DNA from: Nocardia macrotermitis
GTDB taxonomy: Bacteria; Actinomycetota; Actinomycetes; Mycobacteriales; Mycobacteriaceae
Reading direction: 5' to 3'
Length of the DNA: 64,000 nucleotides
NCBI RefSeq assembly: GCF_009604405.1
Contig: NZ_WEGK01000004.1
Coordinates: 248,001 to 312,000 of the forward strand
The translations under genes were made by a program, and so were the position numbers. Under the pieces are notes generated by a model that was not told the origin of the DNA, made no database searches, and worked only from the letters and a program-made list of their open reading frames with translations. Positions 25,587 through 34,072 of this stretch are shown piece by piece (within the stretch, counting starts at the first letter, position 1; each line of letters begins with the position of its first letter).

Positions 25587-27728
25587 TCAGTGCCGCGGCG
25601 GGATGGTCAGGTTGTAGAGCTGAACGCCGTCGACGGTGGTGGGGGTGTAGTGGGCTTGGACCCAGGACGTGATCTGGCCGCCGCTGGTGGTCGAGGTGCT
25701 GGTCTTCTCGGGTGCGTCGGCGGGGTGGGCTGTCGTGGAGTCGCGGTGGGCGCTCGTCGTGTGCACGTCGGATTCGTCTGCGGCGGTGTCGCTTCCGGTG
25801 CCGTGGACCTGGGGGCGGGCGTTCATCAGGAAGTAGTGGATATCGCCGTCCTCGACGTACTGCCGGAACTGCGCCAACGTCGGGGAATCGTCGCGGCCGC
25901 TGAAACCGCCGATGGCCAACAGCGATGCGCCCGTGCGCAATTCGATCGTGCTGACCTGCTGCGAGCCGACCGCCGCAGCCGCCCAACGGTTGTCGGTGTC
26001 GGACAGCATCGCATCCAGACGCGCCGTACTCTTCGCCGTCGCACTGTGCCCGGACCCGTTGCCGCGCAACCGAACCGGGCCACTGTACGGACTCCCGCCA
26101 CTGTGCGGCAGCGCCACCGTCTCCACGGCGTAGGCGGCGGGACCGGCCAGTCCGGCGATCACCGCGACGACCGCGACCACCACGCCGAACCGACGCGACC
26201 GGGCGGGCCCGAGGATCAGCAGCGCCGCCGCCACGAATCCGGCGATCACCAGCGTCCAGCGCAGCCAGGGCAACCACGTCGGCGTCTCGTCGAGCAGATG
26301 GAACACCCACAGGCCCGTCGCCGCCGACATCAACCCCAACCCGATCCGCGCCGCGAGATGCTCGCGGCGCGCCCACAGCAACGTCCCGCCGATCCCACCG
26401 AGCGCCGCCAACGCCGGAGCCAGCTCGATCGTGTAGTAGGTGTGGAACGAGCTGCTCATATAACTGAGCACCAACCAGGTACCCACCAGCCAGCCGCCCC
26501 ACAGGATCAGCCCGGCGCGAGCGAGATCGGTGCGCGGCGCACGACGGGTCAGCCACAACCCGGCCAGCAACCCGATCACCGCCGCCGGTACCAGCCAGGC
26601 GAATTCGGTCGCCAGCGAATCCTGCAACAGCCGCGTCAGCCCGGTGCCACCGTGCGCCATCCCACCGAAATGCGGCGCCTGCGCGTGCGCGGCAGCGGTC
26701 GTGGCATGTGCGCCACCCGGATCGACGGCCGTGATCGACGGCACGTGCGCGGCGGTCGTCGAACCTTGCGGCGCGGCAGTCGCGATATGCGTCGTCGCGC
26801 CGCCCGTCCCGGTGGTCGGAGCGTGATGCCGATTCTTGTTCCCCAGCACCCGCCCCAGCCCGTTGTACCCGACCGCCAGATCCCACAGGCTGTTGTCGGT
26901 CGACCCACCGATGTACGGCCGCGAATCCGCGGGCCACACCTGGACCAGCGCCACATACCACCCCGCCGACACCAGCACCGCCACCCCCGCGGTCGCCAAT
27001 TTCCCGATCCGGGACCAGAATCCGCCCGGCATCGCCACCAGCACCACCAGCGCCAACCCTGGCAACACCAGGAACGCCTGCATCATCTTGGCCAGGAACC
27101 CGAACCCGATCGCCACCCCAGACAACGCCAGCCACCCGGTCCCCGCCGACCACCATCGCGTCCCCGGCGACCGCAGCGCCCGCACCACACAGTAGGCCGC
27201 CGCGACGACCAGCAGCATCATCAGCGCATCGGGATTGTCGTACCGGAACATCAACGCCGCCACCGGAGTCAGCGCCAACCCGACACCCGCGATCAGCCCC
27301 GCGGCGTATCCCGCACACCGGCGCACCGCCCCGTACAGCAGCGCGACTGTCGCGACCCCGAGCAACGCCTGCGGCAGCAGCATCGACCACGAGGTGAACC
27401 CGAACACCCGCCCCGACAACGCCATCACCCACATCGCGGCGGGCGGCTTGTCGACGGTGATGCCGTTCCCCGGATCCAGCGAGGCGAACAGCAGCGCCTT
27501 CCAATCCTGCGTCCCCGCCTGCACCGACGCCGCGTAGAACGGATTGGCCCAGCCCGCCGAACTCAGACCCCACAGATACAGTACGGCCGTCGCGATCAGC
27601 AGTGCGGCCAGACTCGGACGCACCCAGCGCGGCCGCGCCTCACCGGGATCTCGCCCCGACCGCATCGCGGAGGCGCCCGCGTAGTCCTCGATCACCGCAC
27701 CCTCGTCGACGCCGGACATCGACACCAT
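25587..27728 (-). CDS. GT39/PMT-type membrane glycosyltransferase
   Basis: 713 aa integral-membrane transferase of the ArnT/PMT superfamily, which uses polyprenyl-phosphate sugars. The N-terminal half has the family core: GLSSAGWANPFYAASVQAGTQDW with FYxxA, the catalytic-type Asp region (LDPGNGITVDKPPAAMWVMALSG) and FRYDNPDALMMLL. Many membrane helices follow up to about residue 530. A His/Thr/Ala-rich extracytoplasmic loop interrupts it near 310-370, and a soluble C-terminal domain occupies about 540-713. GGAAGG lies upstream of the start. Similar proteins occur widely in Nocardia and Mycobacterium, with acceptors mostly unknown. Confidence 0.88.
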   Translation of the reverse strand: MVSMSGVDEGAVIEDYAGASAMRSGRDPGEARPRWVRPSLAALLIATAVLYLWGLSSAGWANPFYAASVQAGTQDWKALLFASLDPGNGITVDKPPAAMWVMALSGRVFGFTSWSMLLPQALLGVATVALLYGAVRRCAGYAAGLIAGVGLALTPVAALMFRYDNPDALMMLLVVAAAYCVVRALRSPGTRWWSAGTGWLALSGVAIGFGFLAKMMQAFLVLPGLALVVLVAMPGGFWSRIGKLATAGVAVLVSAGWYVALVQVWPADSRPYIGGSTDNSLWDLAVGYNGLGRVLGNKNRHHAPTTGTGGATTHIATAAPQGSTTAAHVPSITAVDPGGAHATTAAAHAQAPHFGGMAHGGTGLTRLLQDSLATEFAWLVPAAVIGLLAGLWLTRRAPRTDLARAGLILWGGWLVGTWLVLSYMSSSFHTYYTIELAPALAALGGIGGTLLWARREHLAARIGLGLMSAATGLWVFHLLDETPTWLPWLRWTLVIAGFVAAALLILGPARSRRFGVVVAVVAVIAGLAGPAAYAVETVALPHSGGSPYSGPVRLRGNGSGHSATAKSTARLDAMLSDTDNRWAAAAVGSQQVSTIELRTGASLLAIGGFSGRDDSPTLAQFRQYVEDGDIHYFLMNARPQVHGTGSDTAADESDVHTTSAHRDSTTAHPADAPEKTSTSTTSGGQITSWVQAHYTPTTVDGVQLYNLTIPPRH

Positions 27729-27852
27729 CTTCCCGCCTTCCGCCAGGGATCTCCCCGCTGTCCGCCAGAGCGTAGAAACGCCGTCCGGCAGGCTCGCTGT
27801 GCCCTGGCTGGGAACATGCTGTGCAGGAGGTAGGTCCGGGCGCGAACGCGGT

Positions 27853-28569
27853 TCAGGCGGCCTGCGGTCGCATCATCGGCGGGCGCAGCGCGGTGGCCGG
27901 TCCGGCCCGGTACAACTGGGCGGGACGACCGCCGTCGCGGGTGCTGGTCCGCCCGGTCGCCTCCACGAATCCGGCGGTACTGGTCACCTTGCGATGGAAG
28001 TTGCGCGGATCGATCGCGGTCCCCCACACCACCTCGTACACCCGCCGCAGCTCGGCCACGGTGAACTCGCGACCGCAGAACGCGGTCGCCAGCGGCGTGT
28101 GCTCGAATTCGGCGCGGGCACGCTCGACCCCGTCGGCCAGGATCCGGTGATGGTCGAAGGCCAGCCGCCCGGGATCGGCCAGGATCTGCTCGGCGGACCA
28201 GATCGCGGCGGCCGTGGCGTCCCCACCCGCGGTGGGCGCGGGCAGATTCGGCACCAGCGCGAGATAGGAGGTACTGATCACCCGGCCGCGCGGATCCCGG
28301 CCCGGTTCGCCGTAGGTGGCGAGCTGTTCCAGATGCATCCGGTCCGCCCGGATCCCGGTCTCCTCCCGCAGCAGCCGCACGGCCGCCGTCGAGAGGCTCT
28401 CGTCGGTCTGCACGAAGCCGCCCGGCAACGCCCATCTACCTCGATACGGTGCGTACAGCCGCTGCACGAGCAGCGCACACAGGGTGTCGTTGGGCGCGTT
28501 CCGAGCGCCGAGGGTCAGCACGACGAGATCGACGGCGACCGCCGCGTTGAGGCGAAAAGCATTGCCCAT
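27853..28569 (-). CDS. nrtR: NrtR-like Nudix-domain transcriptional regulator
   Basis: About 238 aa. The N-terminal Nudix domain (residues about 5-140) shows GRWALPGGFVQTDESLSTAAVRLLREETGI, a Nudix box. The C-terminal winged-helix domain (about 150-225) includes the NrtR hallmark FTVAELRRVYEVVWGTAIDPRNFHRKV. NrtR represses NAD biosynthesis or salvage genes and responds to ADP-ribose. The start at 28569 was preferred over the frame start at 28590, because the latter would put the operator inside the coding region; a -10-like TACAAT ends seven bases before this ATG, suggesting a leaderless mRNA. No NAD gene is adjacent, so its targets lie elsewhere. Confidence 0.88.
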   Translation of the reverse strand: MGNAFRLNAAVAVDLVVLTLGARNAPNDTLCALLVQRLYAPYRGRWALPGGFVQTDESLSTAAVRLLREETGIRADRMHLEQLATYGEPGRDPRGRVISTSYLALVPNLPAPTAGGDATAAAIWSAEQILADPGRLAFDHHRILADGVERARAEFEHTPLATAFCGREFTVAELRRVYEVVWGTAIDPRNFHRKVTSTAGFVEATGRTSTRDGGRPAQLYRAGPATALRPPMMRPQAA

Positions 28570-28576
28570 GACCGAG

Positions 28577-28599
28577 ATTGTAATCGTCACCCTGACGAT
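28577..28599 (-). promoter_or_regulatory. Putative NrtR operator and leaderless promoter
   Basis: ATCGTCA and TGACGAT form a perfect inverted repeat separated by three bases (28583-28599), the same style as known NrtR boxes. On the minus strand TACAAT (28577-28582) directly follows it, with seven bases to the ATG at 28569. The operator fills the 17-base space upstream of the -10, so binding would block the polymerase. The -35 is poor. This predicts autorepression. Confidence 0.7.
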
Positions 28600-28633
28600 A
28601 ACAGTCGGTGCGGGCAGGCTTCCGGTCGAACGA

Positions 28634-28906
28634 TCAGTTCATCGCGACGGGCATGAACGGCGCGTAGTCACGCACATGCCCCTCCACCCAATCCCACAGC
28701 GACACCGGATCCACCGCGACGCCGCGCTGGAGGATCAACCGCCAGCCCTGCGCCTCCTTCTCCCACACGTCCCCGTCACGATCCAGGTAATATCCCGCCG
28801 CACTCGGTTCGGCGGATCCACTGTCGTTAAACACCAGCACATCTCCTGACTGTTGTTCCACCAGGATCTCCGCGGCCTCCCGCCGCCGGTTACAGCTCTG
28901 GCTCAT
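28634..28906 (-). CDS. Small hypothetical protein (90 aa)
   Basis: 90-residue protein beginning MSQSCNRRREAAEILVEQQSGD, with AAGGGG nine bases upstream of the ATG. The body is mixed-charge with several Trp residues (GDVWEKEAQGWRLILQRG, LWDWVEGHVRDYAPFMPV), the pattern of a small folded protein. No domain is recognised, and I see no signal peptide or membrane segment. It is separated from the NrtR gene by the operator region and may be a stand-alone gene. A longer upstream frame lacks a ribosome site. Confidence 0.55.
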   Translation of the reverse strand: MSQSCNRRREAAEILVEQQSGDVLVFNDSGSAEPSAAGYYLDRDGDVWEKEAQGWRLILQRGVAVDPVSLWDWVEGHVRDYAPFMPVAMN

Positions 28907-29587
28907 TACAGCGCACCCCTTCGTACGACAACCTCGGAACATATTCCGAGACACTCTCTTTCGAACGTCTTCCGATCGAATTGATGCCAACCTTCAACTC
29001 AGGACCAACAGCGTATGCCGACATTAACAAAACATGCTCGCACCTTGGGTTACGTTCGAGATACAGCCCTTCGCCGGACACCGATCGGAAGCTTTGCCGA
29101 AGACAAATGACTAATGGCCCACGTGGGGCGATTTGCCCGAATGCGGGCATGACCGGCCGGGGTGACACGACAACAAGTCCGCGAGTCGGTTTCGGTCGCT
29201 CGATTACCCGCACGACTCACAGAGTTGTAAGTCTATTGAAGAATTACGTTTTCATAAATATTCAGCAACCATATGGCATGCACCGCGGATATTCGCCGGT
29301 CCGAATGGGCCACCGCGCGGCCGGGCCGCCACCGCGCTGTGACAACCGCGCGCCGCCCGCACCCGAGATGCCACCCGCACCCGTTCCAGCGGCGCGTTTG
29401 CGTCACCACGCCGGATACCCATTGACATGGGCCGATGACGCTGGTGCGATGGAACAAGTTTTCGGGGGGTGGCCCGATGCACGGGTATCAGGGGGCCCAT
29501 CCCACACGAAGTCCGGCGCCGACGCCACCGGTGCGTCGACCACCGGACCAGGGATGGTTCGGACAGTATCGAAAGGCTGTGCCGCAG
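28907..29587. other. Long AT-rich intergenic region upstream of the lipase gene
   Basis: About 680 bases with no convincing gene. The parts at 28910-29110 and 29220-29280 are the most AT-rich DNA in the window, and 29280-29400 returns to normal GC. The segment TTGAAG (29237) followed by AATATT about 15-17 bases later could be a promoter toward the lipase. Open frames crossing it have no ribosome site or recognisable protein. Base composition suggests acquired or strongly regulated DNA. Confidence 0.4.
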
Positions 29588-30484
29588 ATGAGGACAACGT
29601 TGCGTGCTCGAATCGCGCTGCTGGGCATCGCGTTGGCGGGGGTGCTGGCGATCGTGGCCACACCGGCCGCCGCCGCGCCGATCCGGATCGACACGTCATC
29701 GATCCCGGCGGGCACGGTGATCGAGCCCGCGCTGGACTGCACGCCCGGCCCGGGCCATCCGCACCCCGTGGTCGTCCTCCCCGGAGCCGACGGCACCACC
29801 GATCACACTGCGGCGCAATGGAATCCGATGCTCACCGCGTTGCGCGCCGACGGCGGCTGCGCGTTCCTGTTCCAGGGCGGCATCATCAAGGGCCAGCGCT
29901 GGGCCGGTGATGTGCCCAGCGAGGCGCGGCAGGTCGCCGATTTCGTCACCAGGGTCCGCGCGGCCACCGGCGCGGACAAGGTCGACATCGTCGCGCATTC
30001 GGCGGGCGCCTTCGTCACCCAGTACTACCTGAAGGTGCTGCACGGCGCGCCTTTCGTGCGCGACGCGGTACTGCTCGCGCCCGAATCACGCGGCTGCGAC
30101 GGCACCGGCCTGCTCACCCAGTACGGCATCACGAATCCGCCGATGACACCGGTCCAGGCGGCCGAGGTCGCACCATATCTGGTGTCCGCGTTGACGATCA
30201 TGTTCCCGGGCATGGCCCCGGCCATGCAGATGTCGCCCACCTCCGAGGTGTACAAGGCGGTCTTCGACAGCCCGGTCACCCAACCCGGCGTGCACTATTC
30301 GGTCCTGGCCACCCGCAACGACCACATCGCCACCCCCGCGGTCACCTGCTCGCTGCTCACGGAGCCCGGCGTGGTGAATGTCGTGTACGAGGACCGTTTT
30401 CCGACATCACCCGCGGTCGATCACTCCACACTGCGATCGAGCCCCGCCACCACGGCCTGGGTGATCGAACAGTTGCACTCGTAG
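29588..30484 (+). CDS. Secreted triacylglycerol lipase/esterase (alpha/beta hydrolase)
   Basis: 298 aa exported hydrolase. A signal peptide (MRTTLRARIALLGIALAGVLAIVATPAAAA) is followed by the fold core VVVLPGADGT and the nucleophile elbow AHSAG with Ser near residue 138. A C-terminal His lies in AVDHSTL, and an Asp in the strands before it is likely the third catalytic residue. Four cysteines may form disulphides (DCTPG, GGCAF, RGCDG, VTCSLL). The start was chosen at the signal peptide; an upstream extension is not protein-like. It likely acts outside the cell on lipid esters. A strong hairpin terminator follows. Confidence 0.88.
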   Translation: MRTTLRARIALLGIALAGVLAIVATPAAAAPIRIDTSSIPAGTVIEPALDCTPGPGHPHPVVVLPGADGTTDHTAAQWNPMLTALRADGGCAFLFQGGIIKGQRWAGDVPSEARQVADFVTRVRAATGADKVDIVAHSAGAFVTQYYLKVLHGAPFVRDAVLLAPESRGCDGTGLLTQYGITNPPMTPVQAAEVAPYLVSALTIMFPGMAPAMQMSPTSEVYKAVFDSPVTQPGVHYSVLATRNDHIATPAVTCSLLTEPGVVNVVYEDRFPTSPAVDHSTLRSSPATTAWVIEQLHS

Positions 30485-30513
30485 CGTGGACCCCCCACGA
30501 ATTCACGAACCTC

Positions 30514-30550
30514 CGCCGGTGCCGCACCTTCCCCGGGAGCGGCACCGGCG
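30514..30550 (+). terminator. Hairpin terminator after the lipase gene
   Basis: CGCCGGTGCCGC (30514-30525) pairs perfectly with GCGGCACCGGCG (30539-30550), a 12-bp GC-rich stem with a 13-base loop. It lies 30 bases after the lipase stop. There is no T-tract, as is common for actinobacterial terminators. Confidence 0.72.
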
Positions 30551-30833
30551 AAGCATTCGGTGACCCCACTCGCGCCCCGCGAGCACACCCGGACCACCGC
30601 AACAACCAGCCTACGCGCGCACCGCAACTCGTGGCCCCTGTCCGGCACCGCCACTCAACTGCCGAAACACCGAACCAGCCATGCCCTTCCGCACGGACTC
30701 CAAGATCGTCTCGGGCGGCACCGCCTCGAACCGCGTCCCGCACAGGCACTCTCACCCACGTCGTGGTCGGCCGTATCCGGAACGTCGCACCCGGCCCATC
30801 AGACATCCGAGCGGGATATCCGGTCCGCAGCCC

Positions 30834-30855
30834 TTGACTTCAAGCGCTTCAAGTC
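30834..30855 (+). promoter_or_regulatory. MerR-type promoter/operator
   Basis: A -35-like TTGACT (30834-30839) overlaps the dyad GACTTCAAGCGCTTCAAGTC (30836-30855), which is symmetric except for one base pair. A 19-base spacer to a weak -10 at 30859-30864 places transcription near the ATG at 30871. The long spacer with a central dyad is the hallmark of MerR-activated promoters, so self-regulation is likely. Confidence 0.65.
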
Positions 30856-30870
30856 TGCTTTCCTGCATAT

Positions 30871-31311
30871 ATGCCATTCACGATCCAGGACGCCGCCCGG
30901 CGCAGTGGTCTGAGCGAACCGACCCTGCGCTACTACGAACAGGTCGGGCTGATCGGCCCGATCGACCGCGATCCCAGCAGCGGGCATCGCCGGTATCACG
31001 AGGAAGACCTCGACAACCTGCAGATCCTGTCCTGTCTGCGCGCGGTCGGCCTGGGCATCGCGGAAATGCGCGTCTATCAGGCGAACCGCGCCCGCGGCCG
31101 GGCCGCGGCCGGTGAGCAGCGCGATCTGCTGCTGCGCCACGCCGAACGGGTCGAGGCCGAGATCGTGGCACTGCGCGTCCACCTCGAATACCTGAATGCC
31201 AAGGCCGCGCTGTGGGATGCCCGCGCGCAAGACGACGACGTCGCGGAGGCGGCGGCGAACGAACGGGTGCAGGCGATGTACCCCCGACTGGAAGCAATGG
31301 TCCTGAAATGA
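30871..31311 (+). CDS. MerR-family regulator
   Basis: 146 aa. The N-terminal winged helix MPFTIQDAARRSGLSEPTLRYYEQVGLIGPIDRDPSSGHRRY is followed by the LDNLQILSCLRAVGLGIAEMR segment and a long dimerisation helix (about 80-118). There are no cysteine pairs, so it is not a metal or SoxR type. It is closest in layout to the AdhR/NmlR branch, which often controls an adjacent reductase. The ATG of the next gene overlaps its stop, so the two are coupled, and the dyad upstream is the probable binding site. Confidence 0.9.
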   Translation: MPFTIQDAARRSGLSEPTLRYYEQVGLIGPIDRDPSSGHRRYHEEDLDNLQILSCLRAVGLGIAEMRVYQANRARGRAAAGEQRDLLLRHAERVEAEIVALRVHLEYLNAKAALWDARAQDDDVAEAAANERVQAMYPRLEAMVLK

Positions 31312-32276
31312 ATCGAGTACTGGTGACCGGCGGAACCGGTTATCTGGGCACCCAACTGATCGCCGCGCTGCTGCGCGAGGGTCGCGCGGTCCGCACCACC
31401 GTGCGTTCGCTGGACAGCGAGGCCCTGGTGCGCGAGGCCGTCCGCCGGGGCGGCGCCGACGACGGCGATCTCGAAATCGTCGCCGCCGAACTGACCACGG
31501 ACGACGGCTGGAAGGCGGCGGTCGCGGAATGCGAGGAGGTGCACCACACCGCGACGCCGATGATCCTGTCCGAGGACCCGGACGCTGTGCTCGTCCCGGC
31601 CCGTGACGGCACCCTGCGGATATTGCGGGCCGCACGCGATTCGGGTGCCCGCCGCGTCGTGCTGACCTCCTCGTTCGCCGCGATCGGCTACACGCCCAAA
31701 CCCGGCGCGGAATACACCGAACAGGATTGGACCGATCCCGATACGCCCGGTCTGGCCCTCTACCCGCGATCCAAGGCGATCGCCGAGCGCGCCGCGTGGG
31801 ACTTCGCCGAACGCGAGGGCGGCGACACCGAATTGGTCACGGTCAACCCGACTTTCATCCTCGGCCCGACCCTGCTCACCCAGATCCGCTCGTCCCTGGG
31901 CCTGACCAAGGCGATGCTCGACGGAACGATGACCGCCGCACCACGCCAACGTTTCGGCGTCGCCGACGTCCGCGATGTCGCCGATCTGCACATCCGCGCG
32001 ATGGCCGCCCCCGAGGCCGCGGGCAAACGCTATCTGGCCCTGGCCGACGGCCCGACGATCAGTTTCCTGGACATGGCACAAATCCTGAGCAAGCATCTCG
32101 GCCCCCTGGCCGCCCGGGTGCCGACCGAGGAAGTCCCCGGCGTCGAACCACCGAACCTGATCATCCACAACGACCGGGCGAAGGCCGAACTCGGCTGGTC
32201 ACCCCGCCCGGCGGAGACCACGATCGTGCAGACCGCCGAAAGCCTGCGTGACCTGGGCCTACTCGACCACGGATAG
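31308..32276 (+). CDS. NAD(P)-dependent epimerase/dehydratase (dihydroflavonol reductase-like SDR)
   Basis: 322 aa extended short-chain dehydrogenase. The N-terminus MNRVLVTGGTGYLGTQLIAALL contains the GxxGxxG nucleotide-binding motif. The catalytic Ser is in VVLTSSFAAIGY and the YxxxK pair is in LYPRSKAIAE. The active-site neighbourhood VNPTFILGP resembles the plant DFR-like/aldehyde-reductase subgroup. It is coupled to the MerR gene by a four-base overlap, so it is the likely regulated enzyme. The substrate is probably a reactive carbonyl compound, by inference. Confidence 0.9.
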   Translation: MNRVLVTGGTGYLGTQLIAALLREGRAVRTTVRSLDSEALVREAVRRGGADDGDLEIVAAELTTDDGWKAAVAECEEVHHTATPMILSEDPDAVLVPARDGTLRILRAARDSGARRVVLTSSFAAIGYTPKPGAEYTEQDWTDPDTPGLALYPRSKAIAERAAWDFAEREGGDTELVTVNPTFILGPTLLTQIRSSLGLTKAMLDGTMTAAPRQRFGVADVRDVADLHIRAMAAPEAAGKRYLALADGPTISFLDMAQILSKHLGPLAARVPTEEVPGVEPPNLIIHNDRAKAELGWSPRPAETTIVQTAESLRDLGLLDHG

Positions 32277-32278
32277 CC

Positions 32279-33643
32279 CTACGCCCGGCACCGCAGCCAG
32301 CCCATCCACAGGCCGGTGCCGTAGGCGAGGTCGTCGAGTCGCTTGCACAGCAGATACCGCACGGGATCCAGGCCGCCGGAGTCCCGATGGGTGAACCAGT
32401 CGGCGAGCCCGTCGGCGGCGGCCATGGTCAGGGCGAAGCGCCGCAGCCGCGCGGAGAACACCATGGCCACCAGGGTCACCGGCCAATAGTCACGACACAT
32501 CGCCGATACGATGCGCCACACCCCACCGGAGTAGCCGCGCGCCAGGGCCAGCGCGGCGACTCTGGTCGGATGATCGAGTTCGGCGAAGACCCGGCGCAAC
32601 CGGACCAGCGCGGCGGCGAGGGTCAGCACCGCGCCCAGCACGCTGATCCGCGAGGCGATCCCGAGCAGCACCGTCGCGACGACCGCCCACAGCGGCACCG
32701 AACGCGGCGCGGCGGTCCCGGGATGCCGACGTGCCAGCGGGGCGACGCCCGTACCGTGGGATACCTTGCGCGCGAACCACTTTCCGAACGAGACCGGATG
32801 ATCGCAGGCGACGTGCGCGGCCGGTTCGTACCGCAGCCGCCACCCGCCCCGCTCCAACCGGCGACACAGATCGATCTCGACCGCGGAGAACATCTCCTCG
32901 TCGAATCCGCCCTCGGCCAGCACCGCGCGCCGCCGCACCAGCAGCGCCGCCCCCGGCACATAGGACACCGCGCCCCGCGAACTCACCTCGGCCTCGCGCC
33001 GCCCCCGATCCAGCGACGAACGCGCCTGCTCGTAGCGGCCCAGTACGGTGGCGGCCGGTTCCCGCGTGACGATGCGCGGCGCGACCAGCGCCACCTCGGG
33101 ATCGCTGAAATGTCCGAGCATCACCTCCAGCCAGCCGGCCCGGGGCACCACGTTCGAATCCAGGAATGCGACGAATTCGGTTGTGGCCGCACGCAATCCG
33201 GAGTTCCGCGCGGCGGCGGGGCCCTGGCGGCGATCGTGCCGCAGCACCGTCACCCGGCAGCGGCCGCCGGTGCGCGGGATGGCCACCGGCTTGTCCGAAC
33301 CGTCGTCCACGATCACCACGCTGTGCCCGCGCAGGGTGCGCAGCAGCCGCCCGAGACCATCGGTGTCGTTGTGCAGCGGCACCACCACGGTCACCTCCTC
33401 CGGACGCGGCAGCAGACGCGGTCGCGGATTGCCGATCCCGGCGTCGAGCAGCCGTCTGGCAACCACTGCGGACCGGGGATCGGTCACCTCGAGGTACCCG
33501 TCGCCGATCAGGGCCGCGGCATCCGGCGCGAGTCGCAGCAACCTCGTCGGCGAATCGCCGACCAGGAACCTCCCACCGGAATACGCACGCACCCTGGGAT
33601 CGATCCGCACCCCGAACCCGTCGGGCAGTCGCTCATGGCGCAT
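32279..33643 (-). CDS. mftF: Mycofactocin-system glycosyltransferase MftF
   Basis: 454 aa. A short N-terminal domain (RLPDGFGVRIDPRVRAYSGGRFLVGDSPTRLLRLAPDAAALI) is the diagnostic MftF start. A GT2 domain follows at about 80-330: EVTVVVPLHNDTDGL, VIVDDGSD, FLDSNVVPR (the DxD-like position reads DSN), and a membrane-associated C-terminus. MftF adds glucose units to the redox cofactor mycofactocin. The upstream extension to 33757 is not protein-like, and MRHERLPDG is the family start. No mftA-E genes flank it. It is convergent with the epimerase gene, two bases apart. Confidence 0.85.
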   Translation of the reverse strand: MRHERLPDGFGVRIDPRVRAYSGGRFLVGDSPTRLLRLAPDAAALIGDGYLEVTDPRSAVVARRLLDAGIGNPRPRLLPRPEEVTVVVPLHNDTDGLGRLLRTLRGHSVVIVDDGSDKPVAIPRTGGRCRVTVLRHDRRQGPAAARNSGLRAATTEFVAFLDSNVVPRAGWLEVMLGHFSDPEVALVAPRIVTREPAATVLGRYEQARSSLDRGRREAEVSSRGAVSYVPGAALLVRRRAVLAEGGFDEEMFSAVEIDLCRRLERGGWRLRYEPAAHVACDHPVSFGKWFARKVSHGTGVAPLARRHPGTAAPRSVPLWAVVATVLLGIASRISVLGAVLTLAAALVRLRRVFAELDHPTRVAALALARGYSGGVWRIVSAMCRDYWPVTLVAMVFSARLRRFALTMAAADGLADWFTHRDSGGLDPVRYLLCKRLDDLAYGTGLWMGWLRCRA

Positions 33644-34072
33644 TCCGGAAATGTTATGCGCTGACAGCCGTTCCGGTGCACGGTGTCGAGAAAAACGGAT
33701 CGCATTCCGCGCGAATACCCCGGCGCGGCCGCGCCGACCGCCGCCCCGCGGCCACACCGCCGATCTAGATCAATGGCTATCGAACCGCAAACAATCCCGT
33801 CGGCGCGCCGGATCACAGTGCCGCATCGATCAGTTCACGGCTGGCTAATGCAATTGTGCGCCCGCACGAATGTGCCCGACCGGTGAGTGACACACATCCG
33901 GACCTCTGCCGAGCCACGCGCTCTAGACTTCGGAGAGAAAGCACGGTGAACAGCTACACGACGGGTACGCCGCCGATTATCACGGCCGGAAGCGGCAGCG
34001 GCAGGCGATCACGCACGCCCGAGTATGAGCAGACCACCGGCACAGTCTCGAGGTGCTATGGGAGTCGGACGG
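33644..34072. other. Divergent intergenic region between mftF and a TetR gene
   Basis: About 430 bases. It must hold the mftF promoter (minus) and the TetR-gene promoter (plus). CTAGATC around 33765 and AT-richer patches at 33770-33860 are the only non-uniform parts. I see no palindrome strong enough to call an operator. Confidence 0.35.

Larger units (their letters stand above)
30485..30870. other. Intergenic region between lipase and MerR gene
   Basis: About 385 bases. It contains the lipase terminator (30514-30550) and, at its right end, the MerR-type promoter/operator (30834-30855). The middle, 30560-30830, carries only Arg/Pro/His-rich open frames typical of non-coding high-GC DNA. I see no other signal. 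Confidence 0.5.

Noticed and set aside
30560-30913. A 117-residue plus-strand open frame between the lipase and MerR genes
   Set aside because: No ribosome site, no domain and shadow-like composition; it also runs across the MerR promoter.
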